64,000 bases of DNA. Source: Thinopyrum elongatum. Taxonomy: Eukaryota; Streptophyta; Magnoliopsida; Poales; Poaceae. The DNA lies in NCBI GenBank assembly GCA_011799875.1, contig CM022299.1, positions 354,002,526-354,066,525 of the forward strand, read 5' to 3'. Made by a program: the position numbers and the translations under genes. Shown in pieces: positions 23,644 to 35,830 of the stretch. Positions within the stretch are counted from its first letter, which is position 1, and every line of letters begins with the position of its first letter. The notes under the pieces were generated by a model that searched no databases, had not been told where the DNA came from, and was given only the letters and a program-made list of their open reading frames with translations.

Positions 23644-26600
23644 TGATGACCCACAAGCATAGGGGATCAATCGTAGTCCTTTCGATAAGTAAGAGTGTCG
23701 AACCCAACGAGGAGCAGAAGGAAATGACAAGTGATTTTCAGCAAGGTATTTTCTGCAGGCACTGAAATTATCGGTAACAGATAGTTTGGTAATAAGATAA
23801 TTCGTAACGAGTAACAAGTAACAAGTGTAACAAAGGTGCAGCAAGGTGGCCCAATCCTTTTTGTAGCAAAGGATAAGCCTGGACGAACTCTTATATAAAG
23901 CAAAGTGCTCCCGAGGACACATGGGAATTATCGTCAAGTTAGTTTTCATCATGCTCATATGATTCAGGTTCGTTACCTTGATAATTTGATATGTGGGTGG
24001 ACCGGTGCATGGGTGTTGTCCTTACTTGGACAAGCCTCCCACTTATGATTAACCCCTCTCGCAAGCATCCGTGCTACTTCTTGAGCCTGCGTTGGTTTTT
24101 CCCTTGAAGAGGAAAGGGTGATGCACCAAAGTAGAGATAAGTATTTCCCTCTGTTTGGGAACCAAGGTATCAATCCAGTAGGAGACAACGCACAAATCAC
24201 CGAATACCTGCACAAACAATCAAACAACTTGCACCCAACGCGATAAAGGGGTTGTCAATCCCTTCACGGTTACTTGCAAAAGTGAGATCTGATAGATATA
24301 GATGAAACTAAATAAAAGATAAAGTAAATATTTTTGGTATTTTTGGTTTATAGATCGGAAAGTAAAATATTGCAAAATAGTAGATCGGAAACTAATATAG
24401 TAGATTGGAAACTTATATGATGGAAAATAGACCCGGGGGCCATAGGTTTCACTAGAGGCTTCTCTCAAGATAGCAAATAATACGGTGGGTGAACAAATTA
24501 CTGCCGAGCAATTGATAGAAAAGAGCAAAGTTATGACGATATCTAAGGCAATGATCATGAATATAGGCATCACGTCTGTGTCAAGTAGACCGAAACGATT
24601 CTGCATCTACTACTATTACTCCACACATCGACCGACTCCTGCCTGCATCTAGAGTATTAGGTTCATGAAGAACAGAGTAACGCATTAAGTAAGATGACAT
24701 GATGTAGAGGAATTAACTCAAGCAATATGACGAAAACCCCATCTTTTTATCCTCGATGGCAACAATACAATACGTGCCTTGCTGCCCCTACTGTCACTGG
24801 GAAAGGACACCGCAAGATTGAACCCAAAGCTAAGCACTTCTCCCATTGCAAGAAAAATCAATCTAGTTGGCCAAACCAAACCGATAGTTTGAAGAGAATT
24901 ACAAAGATATCAAATCATGCATAAAAGAATTCAGAGAAGATTCAAATAATATTCATAGATAATCTGATCATAAATCCACAATTCATCGGATCTCGGCAAA
25001 CACACCGCAAAAAAGTATTACATCGAATAGATCTCCAAGAACATCGAGGAGAACATGGTATTGAGAATCAAAGAGAGAGAAGAAGCCATCTAGCTACTAG
25101 CTATGGACTCGTAGGTCTGAGGTAAACTACTCACGCTTCCTCGGAAGGGCAATAGAGTTGATGTAGAAGCCCTCCGTGATCGAATCCCCCTCCGGCAGGG
25201 TGCCGGAAAAGGTCCCTAGATTGGATCTGACGGGTACAGAAGGTTGCGGCGGTGGAAAAGTGTTTTCGTGGATGCTTCTGAGGGTTTGGGAATATATGTG
25301 AATATATAGGCGAAAGAATTAGGTCAGGAGGGTCACGGGGGCCCACAAGGCAGGGGGCTGGCCCTACCCCCCTGGGCATGCCCTCCACCCTCGTGGCCGC
25401 CTCGTGGCTCCTCCGACTTCATCTCCAAGTCTCCTGGGTGTCCTTCGGTTCAAGAAAAATCATCGCGAAGATTTTATTCCGTTTGGACTCCGTTTGGTAT
25501 TCCTTTTCCACGAAGCTAAAAACAAGGAAAAAATAGAAACTAGCACTGGGCTCTAGGTTAATAGTTAGTCCCAAAAATAATATAAAATAGCATATTAATG
25601 CATATAAAACATTCAAAACAGATAATATAATAGCATGGAACAATCAAAAATTATAGATACGTTGGAGACGTATCAATCCGCAACTACGAAAGAAGAATTA
25701 ATATAAATCTAACCATAGCATGAACCATGTGGATCCAAATCAGCCCCTTACAAAGCAACGCATAAACTTGGGTTTAAGCTTCTGTCACTCTAGCAACCCA
25801 TCATCTACTTATTACTTCCCAATGCCTTCCCCTAGGCCCAAACAATGGTGAAGTGTCATGTAGTCGACGGTCACATAACACCACTAGAGGAGAGACAACA
25901 TACATCTCATCAAAATATCGAACGAATACCAAATTCACATGATTACTTATAACAAGACTTCTCCCATGTCCACATGAACAAACGTAACTACTCACAAAGC
26001 ATGTTCATGTTCAAGATCAGAGGGGTAATAAATATCATTAAGGATCTGAACATATGATCTTCCACCAAATAAACTAACTAGCATCAACTACAAGGAGTAA
26101 TCAACACTACTAGCAACCCACAGGTACCAATCTAAGGTTTTGAGACAAAGATTGAATACAAGATATGAACTAGGGTTTGAGAGGAGATAGTGCTGGTGAA
26201 GATGTTTATGAAGATTGACCCTCCCTTGATGAGAGGATCGTTGGTGATGACGATGGCTTTGATTTCCCCCTCCCGGAGGGAAGTTTCCCTGGCAGAATAG
26301 CTTCACCGAAGCCCTAGATTGCTTCTGCCCAGGTTCCACCTCGAGACGACGGCGCTTTGTCCCGAAAGCTTCCTTCTGATTTTTTCTAGGTCAAAACCTC
26401 TCATATAGCAGAAGATGGGCACCGGATGATGGCCAAGGGGGACAAGCCCTGGAGGCGCGCCCTGGGGGATAGGGCGCGCCCCCCAGGCTTGTGGCCTCCT
26501 GGTGGGTCCCCTTTTGTTGTTTCTTCGCCCAATATTTTTTACATATTCCAAAATAATTCTCCGTAAAGTTTCAGGACATTTGGAGTTGTGCAGAATAGGT

Positions 26601-26772
26601 ATCTCAGATTTGCTCCTTTCCAGACCAGAATTCCAGCTGCCGGCATTCTCCCTCTCCATGTAAACCTTGTGAAATAAGAGAGAAGAGGCATAAGAATTGT
26701 ATCTTAAGTGTAATAACAGTCCATAATGCAATAAATATTAACATAAAAACATGATGCAAAATGGACGTATCA
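23644..26772 (-). repeat. 5' LTR of the Athila-type element, split by a solo LTR
   Basis: It starts TGATACGTCCATTTTGCATC at 26772 and ends GGGTCATCA at 23644. The LTR sequence stops at 24071 and resumes at 25676 after a 1604-bp insertion with TSD ATCCG. Without the insertion and duplicated target its length is about 1.52 kb, equal to the 3' LTR. Confidence 0.9.
24072..25675 (-). mobile_element. Solo LTR of an Athila-type element, TSD ATCCG
   Basis: Read on the minus strand the unit starts TGATACGTCTCCAACGTATC at 25675 and ends AAGAAGTAGCA at 24072. ATCCG flanks it at 24067-24071 and 25676-25680. There is no internal region, PBS or second LTR, so this is the product of LTR-LTR recombination. 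It belongs to the same LTR family as 13209-14931. Confidence 0.95.
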
Positions 26773-26777
26773 GTTAC

Positions 26778-28411
26778 ACACTATGGTCCTGCTTCATCGT
26801 TGCCAGAACATGGTCGTTTCCACAATTAAAGTAATTAAACCAAAACAATGCATTAAGAGCGATGGATCCGTTATATCATATTGTCTTTGGTCCTCATAGA
26901 TGTCTCCGCCTGTCACGTCAGAGGTCGTAGATTCCCTAAACAATATGTGTTACCTGTGTAGGACTTTAGATCGTGTTGTCTGGGCCCTTAAATAGGAAAA
27001 CACGCATAGTGTTCACCATAGTATAACAACTTACTAAACAAATCATAAAACTACAAACATGAATGACGACATATAGAACAGGAATAAATGTTTCTTACCG
27101 CTCACCTACATCTCCCATGCCTAGGGGGCACTACTTACACATCGTAAGAGAATAACCAATCGTCATAGATAATATGTCCATGAAAACCATATCAATAATT
27201 ACCATGAAGATTCACAATAAGATGATTGATTCAACAAGTCTCAATCTCCAGATGAGTATGAATAGAGTTACCCTGATCTTATAACTTGGAATTCCTCTTA
27301 CAACAATAATGATGATAAAGAACTGAGTATGGACGTGCAAGAACAAAACTAGAAGGATCTCTGACGGTTCTTCTTCTCTGGATCTCTTCTCTCTCTGTTT
27401 TGTATGGAGTGGCGGCGGCTAGGTCTCTTGAATGGCGTTGTTGCCTTCACAAAAGGTGTTCTTGTAGATGAGGGGAAGCCCCTAGAACCTCATACGACTG
27501 CCCATACAAGCGCAAGCATTCGTATGGTTACCTGTCTTGCACTCTGGTGCGTCTGGTGCAGAATCTTCCAACCTGGAAGATGTTGCATTTGGCTCAGTTT
27601 GGAGTAATGCACCTTGATTTCCTTCCATATGTGTTTTTTACTGCCAAATAATGGAAAAACAAGTTTTATTCTTTGTCGAAGGGTGAGCGTTAGAAATAAC
27701 CAAGAAATAATAAAACCCCGACGAAAACCAAGTCAAAACTCCTTATGAAAATTCACAAATTCTCGAGCCATCGGAGTCTCGCATCGATCGATCGACATGG
27801 GATCTCCTATATACTACCGCGCAGGATTGCAATGCATACGACTTCTCCAACTATCGCGCACCACACACAGCACCAGGCTATAGGGAGAGACTTGGATCGA
27901 TCGATCAATCTTGTTCTCTATAATGCGATGTCTCAAGCAGGCAATGGGGGCCTCCTCTATACAACCTCCCAACAGGGGCATCGATCAACCAATCGGGGGT
28001 GTGCAACTACCGCACACAACATTGATCCAGTCTCGCATCAATCGGTCAGGGTTCAGTAATGTGAAGGCTCGCACAACGTATGAGATCACGCAAACTACCT
28101 TGCAACTTGCTCTGGCCCGACCACCCACCATACACGTGCGAGGTGGAACTCACCCGAGAAATCATCGAAAAATTCTCGCCTTCACTTCTATCATGATTAT
28201 TTTACGTCATGGAGGGCCCAAAGAATTTCATGCAGGTGCCCCGTCTGCCTGCCCAGGACGAAAGTTTATTTTTCTATCATAGAAGTAGGTGCCCATCACA
28301 TCCATGATAATATGTGTTTTTGTCACTATTATGTTAATGAAAGTGTCACTTCCATGACTAAATATTTTCGTTTGGAACAAAATGTCACGGATGTTTTTCT
28401 TTCTTGTCATG
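26778..28411 (+). mobile_element. CACTA element, right part with degenerate terminus
   Basis: The subterminal section 28140-28411 matches the one at 1-252 in order and orientation (ATCATGATTATTTT, GAAGTAGGTGCCCATCACAT, GTCACGGATG). The expected TTTCTTGTAGTG terminus has decayed to TTCTTGTCATG near 28400-28411. No gene is recognised between 26778 and 28140. CGATCGATCGA-type repeats occur near 27785 and 27896. Together with 14932-16632 it forms one CACTA copy interrupted by the Athila-type element. Confidence 0.6.
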
Positions 28412-30416
28412 ATGTTCTCCGGAATTTTTCTGGCTCCGGGAAAATTTGTTTTCTTCATTTTTCTCTCTCTCCATTTGGTCATTTCTGACAACTTCTTGAC
28501 ACTTCTCCCTCCTTATTGCAAACTTGCAACATGAATTGAAAAGCTTATGAGAATGGTGACATAATAGGTAAAATATGGTCATAATTGTGCAACTTGTGAT
28601 AAGAAATAGTGATACAAAATTGATGTATCACCGGCCATCGTAGATGGGACCTATCACATGCGTATTTGAAAGTTGGCACCCTTTTTCTTTTCAGGAATTC
28701 AAACATGAACTTTGAATCAATCTCGTTTGCAAAATTATGCAGGTTTTGTTTAAACGAGAGCAAACCCTCAACCTTTTGCATCAAGTGATGCAAGCAACCC
28801 TTTTTATTGCCCATGTATTATTTTTTACATAGAAACATGACTCAAAAGCATTGCGACATGAATGAAATGATCCAATTTGTGCATCACATATTCTATTACT
28901 AGACCGTCGTTCCTATAAGTTGTATATAACCCGTTCCATTGTCTTCGAGTGAGTGTAACCAGAGACGAGAGTACTAATTTTTTGTATGTTTATCCTAGTT
29001 CATATGAATCAGTTCATTTCCGCTAAAACATGCACCTCTTAAAAAATTTACTTTCCGTTTGGCCTCCACTCATATATCTCATCAAGTACTATTATGATTG
29101 AGAAGCGACGATTGGTTCGATAGTTATGAGGGTAGTTATACCTAGCAACCATCAAAGATCAAATCTCGAGTTTGCGTGTATCCCTTATTAAGGCATAAAC
29201 GGTTTTCTTAAAATGTTTAATGTGGTAGGAAGCATGTCACATACAAATTCTATAGATGCCTTAAGAACTCTGAAGTCGGCCACCCCGAGTCAAAATTGCA
29301 AATCTGAAGATGCGCAAAGGAACAAGCGCCACATGACAGTGGACACTTTCGCCCCAATAATTTAACAGTTGATGGGCCGATGGTAGACTTGGTCAAATGA
29401 GGTGGCAACCAACCAACAACTACCACTACAACTGCTAATGTATGCAGTGCCAGTAGTAGTAACAGTTATATGTACAGCAAGTTGGGCGAGTCTAAACCTT
29501 TTATAATCCTGCGCAGCATCATGTGATGACCTGGGACTGGGAGGTAGACTCATGTTGCTGTCGCGTGTGACCCACTGCTTCGTTTGTTTGACCTCCTCCA
29601 AACTTCTCCTAGTCTTATAATTTCTCCGAGATCTGAAGAGCGATTCGAAATTCTGATCCCCTACTAGAATAGACGAGGTTCACCTGCTCCACGTCGTTGC
29701 GGGCACGATTGCCACTGGTCAGTGTGCCGAATTTGAATATGTGCCGTGAGGGAGACACGCGCAGCAAAAAGATTCCACTGCAACGTATGCGAAGCGAGTT
29801 TTCGCTTGTGTTTTTAGGTGCTCCGTAACCAGAGCAGCGTGGTCTGGTTCGAAATGGTGGTAGTTCACTCATGAAAATGACAAGTCGGTCTAGCTCTGGC
29901 TGCAAGATTATGGTAAGCATCTGCCCTTGTCACGGTCCATTCTCCTCTCTTTGTGTCATTTGTTTGGGCGTAAGCCTGAAAAGGTTGACCCGTATCCAGC
30001 ATCCCTGGCCATAAATCCCATGACGACATACTTGACCGATCCGCACACAGCAACTAAGCCTTCTTTCGGGCTCCCACTGGCCGCACGTCGCTCTCGGGCG
30101 CGCTCCACGTCGCCATCCGGCCGTCCGGACGCCGACCGACCGACGTCCGCCGCGCCGGGCTGCGCTTCGGCGACGTCGCCGGCACGCGCTGCTCCCGCGC
30201 GGACGCCTCATCCTCGTGCCATTCTGATCCACCCGACGGCCGACGCAGCGTGGAGGAAGCGAACGGCGCCGATCGTACCGTGTCGCACCGCACGGGCACG
30301 GGCCAGGGACGCGCGCAACACGTGCTCTCCTTCAATTTGATCGATCATCCTTGCACTCGCACGGCCAGCCGGCCATCGAGCATGACATGCACCGAACCGT
30401 ACGCTCCAAAGTTCAC
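28412..30416. other. Unassigned, probably low-copy DNA
   Basis: I see no transposon termini, LTRs or convincing coding region. The left half is AT-rich. From about 29930 to 30340 it becomes strongly GC-rich, with open frames on both strands that look like composition artefacts. It could be a promoter region or host gene remnant, but nothing identifies one. Confidence 0.4.
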
Positions 30417-30618
30417 TGAGAGCATCTCCAACAGGCGCAACGCGGGGCGCGTAAAAAATGCGTTTATAGCGCCTTCATAGCCAGTTTTTACGCGCAGCTG
30501 AGCGCTGGCTCCAGCGGCCGCTGCAAAAAATTACGCGCGCTGCTTCAGCAGACGTGCTATATTTTTTTTACTACTCGTTGTCTTCTCCGTCTACTCCAAC
30601 TCGATACATATTCGACTC

Positions 30619-30735
30619 CGACTCAATACTTTATAGATAGGCATAGATAGATAAATAAAAAGATACATAGATAGATAAACGATAGATAAAAACGATACAT
30701 AGATAGTTCATAGCATAGATAGATAAAAAAAAAGA
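30619..30735. repeat. Imperfect (GATA)n/(ATAGATAG) microsatellite
   Basis: Repeated TAGATAGATA and GATACATAGATAG units with interruptions lie just downstream of the AP2-derived ORF, inside the Harbinger-like element. Confidence 0.8.
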
Positions 30736-30746
30736 TAGTTCAACTA

Positions 30747-31304
30747 CTACTCCTCGTCCTCCTCCTCCTCCTCCGACTCCGCCTCGGTGATGTCCTCCTC
30801 CGACGTCTGAATGAAGGCGTCAAGATACCGATCGTCGTTAGAGTCCCAGGACGATACTGCTCCTAGGTCGATGTTGAATTGAGCGGCCGCCTTCCACGTA
30901 CGCCTGTCCTCGCGATAGGCGGCTCGCTCCGCCCTCCTCTCCTCCCTCTCCGCCCTCCTTTGCGCGAAGAACTGACGCTCGTTGATGACGTCCTGCAGGA
31001 AGCGTTGGCGTCATAGCTCCATGGCTTCCTCGTCCATCTCGGCGAGGCTGAGACGGCGCTCCCGCCTCCGGTTGTCGCGACGATCCTCGTCGGTGATAAG
31101 CCGCGGGGGAGGCGCGGGCTCCTGCGCCAGCTCCCGCGTCGGCACTTCGGGGAAGTTCATGTCCCTGCGAGGCCGCCGGAGGCGCCACGCTGCCGCGTCG
31201 TACACGCGGGCGGCCTCGCCGGACCGGATCTCGGTGGAGAAGGCGCTGGAGGGGCGCGCGCGGACGCCGCGGTAGCCTGGAACTCCCGGGCGGCGCGGCG
31301 GCAT
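30747..31304 (-). pseudogene. AP2/ERF-derived passenger ORF, one nonsense mutation
   Basis: From ATG at 31304 the protein reads MPPRRPGVPGYRGVRARPSS. YRGVR is the start of the AP2 DNA-binding domain, continued by FSTEIRSGE, AARVYDAAAWRL and a final MNFPEV. Relative to a normal AP2 domain, about 12 residues (the RLGLGTF-type strand and TAEE helix start) are missing in frame between SGE and AARVYD. After MDEEAMEL a TGA at 31011-31013, in a context suggesting a former CGA, interrupts the frame. The same frame then stays open for 87 codons (RQRFLQDVINERQFFAQ) to TAG at 30747-30749, ending in a long Glu/Asp tail. Intact AP2/ERF proteins are nuclear transcription factors; this one lacks part of the DNA-contacting sheet and is truncated. 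Confidence 0.75.
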
Positions 31305-31568
31305 GGCGGCGAGGCGGTGGCACGGCGGTGGCGAGGCGTGAAAGAGCGAGGAGAGAGCGGCAGAGGGCGCGTGGCGAGATGAAGAGCGGTGGGAGGGCGC
31401 GTGACGAACGCTGCATTTATAAAGGGCGCCGGACGCCGCACGCCAAAACTAGCGCGCGCCCGGCCGCTTTTTCGCTCGCGCGCTTGAGTTTCCCGCGCCC
31501 GCCGGAGGGCGCGAAACCGCCCCGCGCGTCAAAACCAACTTTTACAACCACTGTTGGAGATGCTCTAA

Positions 31569-33515
31569 CATCACATGCCCCTCTCTCCGCCCCAAACCCA
31601 AATTGGAAGCTTTTTACATACAAATTCTAAGTATCTCTAGACAAATACTATTACAATCCACTTGGCATATAGCTTTGCCAATGCACGTTGCAAGATGTGA
31701 TTTGACAGCTGGTAATAAGTTCGCGCATATTGGGCTAGCTAGGTTCCATTGGAACGATACTTAAACAATATTCTTGCTTTCTGTTCCTTCTCTTCACATG
31801 TGATGAAGTGATGGTTGTAATTAACATGTGAAGAGACGTACGTGCACGCAAGAGAGATGTCTTTTCCATGGCCACGGATGGCCAGTGCACTAGCTGTGTG
31901 TGACTAGCTAGCTAGCTAGCTAGCTAGGTTTGCCGACCGTAGCTTAGAACAAGTTGTTTGGTGGTGATTCGCGGGCACAAAACTCCGCAATCACCTCTAA
32001 TTCTTGTACTTATTCGGCGATGGGTGAGAGGAGATAGAAAGCGATAGTACGTATGAGCATAGGGTAAAGCACGCTCCATCAGTGGTTTATTACTTGTAAT
32101 TAGATAGAAATATTTGTGGACTGATTAGTTAATTTGCTGTAAGAAGCATGCATGCTTTGTTTTTGTGTGCTTTACTTACCAAAGTGGAGAGAACTTTGAT
32201 GCTTGCACGGCATGGAACAATCAACAACTGAATAGTTTAATCCCAGGGCTTGACTTGATCTGGTTAGACAGACCTAACCGAGTCAAACTCATCTCTTGTC
32301 TTGGACCACCAACGTGCATGTTCAACTTGGACCAGTGACCTCTGCCTCACATGAGCATGATGCCATGCATTCATGCATTGTTCCGTCAGTACGATTTATC
32401 TCCTCGTAATTTACAGGCCTATATCTATATGGATCATGCGTGGTCTACATGCGGTGATGCTTATTCACGCAATCACTGGGATCTTTTCTTTTCCACGTTC
32501 AAAGAGGCGCTTGTAGCTAGTAGCTGCCGCCTGCGCATGAACAGTATTCAACGATAACAACATCTGGGCACTGCCATTTTTTCCATCAAGCACGTTTTGA
32601 CACCGGCAAAAGATCCAAAGCTAGCCCACAAGGTTGAAAATCTTGCCATGTCTCAGTTTCACCCTGCATGCCGTTCGCTCTTCCGACTAGATAGAGGAGA
32701 GCCACCGGCTTGACTGGGTCACAGTCCCGGCCCGGCCCTAGCCAATATGTCTCTCTGGTCGTCGTAGAAAAGGAGAGAAAAGGTGCCATGCAAGTGGTGG
32801 GGTCTGATGGGCCGGGAGACCTCTCATTTCCGATCCCCTTCGAGATAACACGACGTGGAGAAAGGATGCCTTTTTCTAGTCTGAAACTAACCTGCTTTCC
32901 TGTTCATCCTGAAAGTGATCTGAGTCGGGAGTTGCAACTGCTGGCCTTGCCCTTCCCACTTTTGGCCTCAGCTTTCTGGAAGAAGATTTTGCATGTATCT
33001 CTTGGATTTGGTTCCTTTGCTTTGCTCTGCCTCCTGGAGATAATGGAGATATATCATGCCCAAGCAGAATGGTGGTTTGGTCAGTCAATGCATGGGACTG
33101 GGTGAGGAGGGTCCATGGGGCAAAGAGAGCATTTCTGTACTGACACATTTACCGATTGTTTATCATTCCCCTTTAATTGCATGCACCATCAGCCAACTGT
33201 TACCTACGGAAGCCTTTTAGTATCAGATTCAACCTCATGTGATCAATCTGTGTCTACTTCACGTGGCCTGCTCAATGCACGGCTGCACAATGCAAACATA
33301 TTTCTCAAGGCAGATTGGCATGGTAAATACTTCGAAGCAGTCTCTGATTTGCCATAAGCTAAACCACCTAGGGCTTCTATCCTTGTGATGATAACGAGTT
33401 CATGAAATACTAGGTTTCATGAAATCATATGAAACCTTTCCTGCCGTTGCGCAAATACCAAACTAAGTTACGAGCAAAGCTGGCTTGAGTAAGTAGGAGT
33501 ATTGGTCAAAGATAG
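31569..33515. other. Unassigned, probably low-copy DNA
   Basis: No coding region, LTR or TIR pair was recognised. A (CTAG)n microsatellite lies at about 31901-31927. Short inverted words such as CACATGTGA/TTAACATGTG occur at 31795-31830. The stretch separates two Harbinger-like elements, a setting often seen near genes in grasses. I could not identify an exon or a microRNA hairpin. Confidence 0.4.
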
Positions 33516-33518
33516 TTA

Positions 33519-34881
33519 GAGCATCTACAGCTGGGGGTCTTAAACCCCCCTCATATGCCCGTGCGGGCCGTCCGGTCACTGTCCGGTTGCAAAATTTGGA
33601 ACCAGACGGTCCCCTCAAACGGGCCTCAAACGTCCGGGCTGACCGGCACCCCTCATATCTAGCCTAAATATGGGGCGGATATGGGGCACCCGGGCGCGTC
33701 CGCCACGTCAGCCCGGCCCACCCTGACCTCACAAATATCCCCACATCCGGAAAATGCTAGACAGCGGTCAATCCGAAATACACTTCACTCCCGTCTTCGT
33801 CAACTCCACTTTCGATCCCCTCCCTCCGATCCGATGGCTGGCGACGGAACCAGCGGCGGATCCGGTTCAGAATCCGACGGGCCGAACATCGACGTGGAGG
33901 AGGTGGCCCTCCGCATCGCATTGCGGAGGTCGCTGCTCGAGCAAGGCGGCCTCGGCAGCGGCGGATCTTCTTCCTCAGCGCCCGTCACCCGTCGATGCGT
34001 CGCCGGGTCTTCCCGCCTGCCGCGCAACGCCGGCAGCTCCCCTTCGCTCCGCCAGGTATGCCGCCCGCCTCCACCATCCTCTGGTCCGGCAGTGGTACCC
34101 GGCCATCGCTGGGTCCTCGTGCCCGCGCCGGGGCCGACACGCACGCGGACGCCCGAGTCCGAGGCACGTGCAGCCCGGCTCGAGCGGCAGCGGGCGAGGG
34201 AGAGGTGGGAGACGATGTCGGCCAGCCGTTCGCCCTCGAGCGCGCCGGTGGATCCCGAGGCCACGCTCCTCGCCTCGATCCTCCGCCGCTCTCTGACGAC
34301 GGCGGAGACGGATGCCCGGCGCCTATGCCGGAAGAATGCCACGGCACTCCGACTCGCCATCGAGATGTTGGAGCGCGAGGCAACCAAGGAGGCGGCGCAA
34401 AGGCGAAGGCGGCCCGCCATGCGAAGGAGCAGGACCGCCTGCTCCATAGGCTGTCGGGCTTGCGTTGCAGCTCGGACTCGGACTTGACGGACGGCTCCAC
34501 CTCTAGCTCGGACGACGACGCGCCTCCGCACGCCAACGCCTACATGGAGGAGGGGCATAGCTGCGCCGGCGACCGGAAGGGGAAGGGGCCAGCGTGGAAA
34601 TGGTGATTTCCTCCGCCCTTCCCCGTTATGTTCACATTTTAACTATGTTTTAAGTTTGTAGTATGGATTTGCCGTTGAACTCCGATGAACCATGCTTCTT
34701 TTGTCCAGCGATGCTAAGTTGATCCGATGAACTGCGTAGTGTTTACGTAGCGTTGCATGGTTTGTATGGTTATGAGGGTTTGGATATGAGGGACACGGGT
34801 GTGAAAGCCATCAAATAAAGCGTGCACGATCAGTGCCCGCGTTTGAGGGCTTGGATTTGCAACCTGCGGCTGTAAATGCTC
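33519..34881. mobile_element. PIF/Harbinger-like element, TSD TTA, with passenger ORF
   Basis: Ends are GAGCATCTACAGCTGGGGGT on the left and inverted GAGCATTTACAGCCGCAGG on the right. TTA is duplicated at 33516-33518 and 34882-34884. The 1363-bp element has no transposase but contains a GC-rich ORF on the plus strand. TTA/TAA duplications are diagnostic for PIF/Harbinger and Tourist elements. Confidence 0.8.
33834..34606 (+). pseudogene. Passenger ORF with UIM-like helices, frameshifted
   Basis: ATG at 33834 starts MAGDGTSGGSGSESDGPNID. The helix VEEVALRIALRRSLLEQ fits the ubiquitin-interacting motif (UIM) pattern of acidic residues, hydrophobic-x-x-Ala-hydrophobic-x-x-Ser. Two further helices, DPEATLLASILRRSLTTAE and ATALRLAIEMLERE, are similar. 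A Ser/Pro/Arg-rich linker joins them. In the first frame the ORF ends at 34487 after an Arg-rich artefact. A shift near 34392-34398 moves reading into a frame giving AKAKAARHAKEQDRLLHRL, an acidic Ser-rich stretch and the end KGKGPAWKW at 34606, which looks like the genuine C-terminus. No transposase or known enzymatic domain is visible. Function unknown; UIM assignment is by eye. Confidence 0.55.
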
Positions 34882-34884
34882 TTA

Positions 34885-35387
34885 GAGGAGTGGACTGACC
34901 ACTGACCGTGCAGAGTTTATATATATATGGGCCGGTAGCAGGTGCATGATGTTGTTATTCCCATATAATTTTCTTGGGCCCCTTTTGACTTCCCTGTAGA
35001 TCAGGTGCCCAGTCGGGTATACAGTACGTATATATCCAGGAGGGACAGTATTTCTCATTCCCCCTCTTTCTGTGTGGCAGAGAATCTTCACGCCCAAGTC
35101 ACGTTCAGTCTGTTCGCACTTCACTGGGGGCTCCAATGCAATGATCACCTGTTCTTAGATCAGAAAGCTCGACAGCACAAAAGGATTTCTCCGTTTTGGA
35201 TGCTTATTCTCTTCTTTCTTTATTCAGTTTTTCTCACTTTACTCGACACAGTTCGAGCAGTGGCAGTATATCATATACACTACTATATGTATAAACCAGG
35301 CCGATACGGGGCCTGAAATCGCTATCCCAGCTGATAAGCAATGCCACATTTAGGCCATGTAGTACGTACAGTGTGCTCCGCAGCACA
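34885..35387. other. Unassigned spacer between two Harbinger-like elements
   Basis: Nothing coding is recognised. The DNA is AT-rich, with TATATATA near 34920 and no visible TIR pair or LTR end. Confidence 0.4.
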
Positions 35388-35830
35388 TAAGGCCAACTCC
35401 AGCGCGTGACCCCATCCCATCCGGCCCCGTCCGTTTGGGGGAAAACGGACAGACCCCATGGCCCAGCGCGCGACGGTCTGGATCCATCTGGTCCGTTTTG
35501 TGTCCGGGCCGACCCATTTCGAGCGCAAACATGCGCCGGGTTTGGGTCGCGGCGGACAGCAAACGGACGCATCGCTCGTCCGCATCAGGGCCGCGTGGCA
35601 GGCGGCCACATACCTCCCAGCGCCCGACATTAATGCGCACGCGCGGTCGGCCCCACCTGTCATCCGCCCAGGCGAACGGTCGCCGTTCTTCTTAAATGGG
35701 AAAGCCGTGGACCGGTCGCAGTCCACACTCCCCACTCCAGCCCGTGCTGCCTCCTCGAAACCCGACACGGCCCAAACCCTACCTCTCCCTCTCCCCGTCC
35801 TCGATCTCGCCGGCCGGCCGCCTCGCAGCC

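Larger units (their letters stand above)
16633..26772 (-). mobile_element. Athila-type Ty3/gypsy element with deleted pol, TSD GTTAC
   Basis: Both LTRs are present (16633-18154 and 23644-26772, the latter interrupted), flanked by GTTAC at 16628-16632 and 26773-26777. Minus-strand order: 5' LTR, tRNA-Asp PBS, gag, protease, remnant of RT fused to integrase, 3' coiled-coil ORF, polypurine tract, 3' LTR. RT catalytic core, RNase H and the start of integrase are missing. The element splits a CACTA element. Family name not assigned; Sabrina/WHAM-type families look like this. Confidence 0.9.
30420..31565. mobile_element. PIF/Harbinger-like element carrying an AP2-derived ORF
   Basis: The ends are GAGCATCTCCAACAGGCGC on the left and the inverted GAGCATCTCCAACAG on the right. 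The 3-bp flanks are TGA (30417-30419) and TAA (31566-31568), a near match to the 3-bp TSD expected of Harbinger-type elements. It is 1146 bp with no transposase. A minus-strand ORF derived from an AP2/ERF gene fills most of it. Superfamily assignment is inference from the TSD length and terminal style. Confidence 0.65.

Noticed and set aside
29927..30340. Possible host gene exon in GC-rich DNA
   Set aside because: Open frames exist on both strands, are Arg/Ala/Pro-rich and show no domain or splice pattern.
31569..33515. MicroRNA precursor or host gene in the low-copy stretch
   Set aside because: I scanned for familiar mature microRNA sequences and long hairpins and for exon-like frames and found none I could support.
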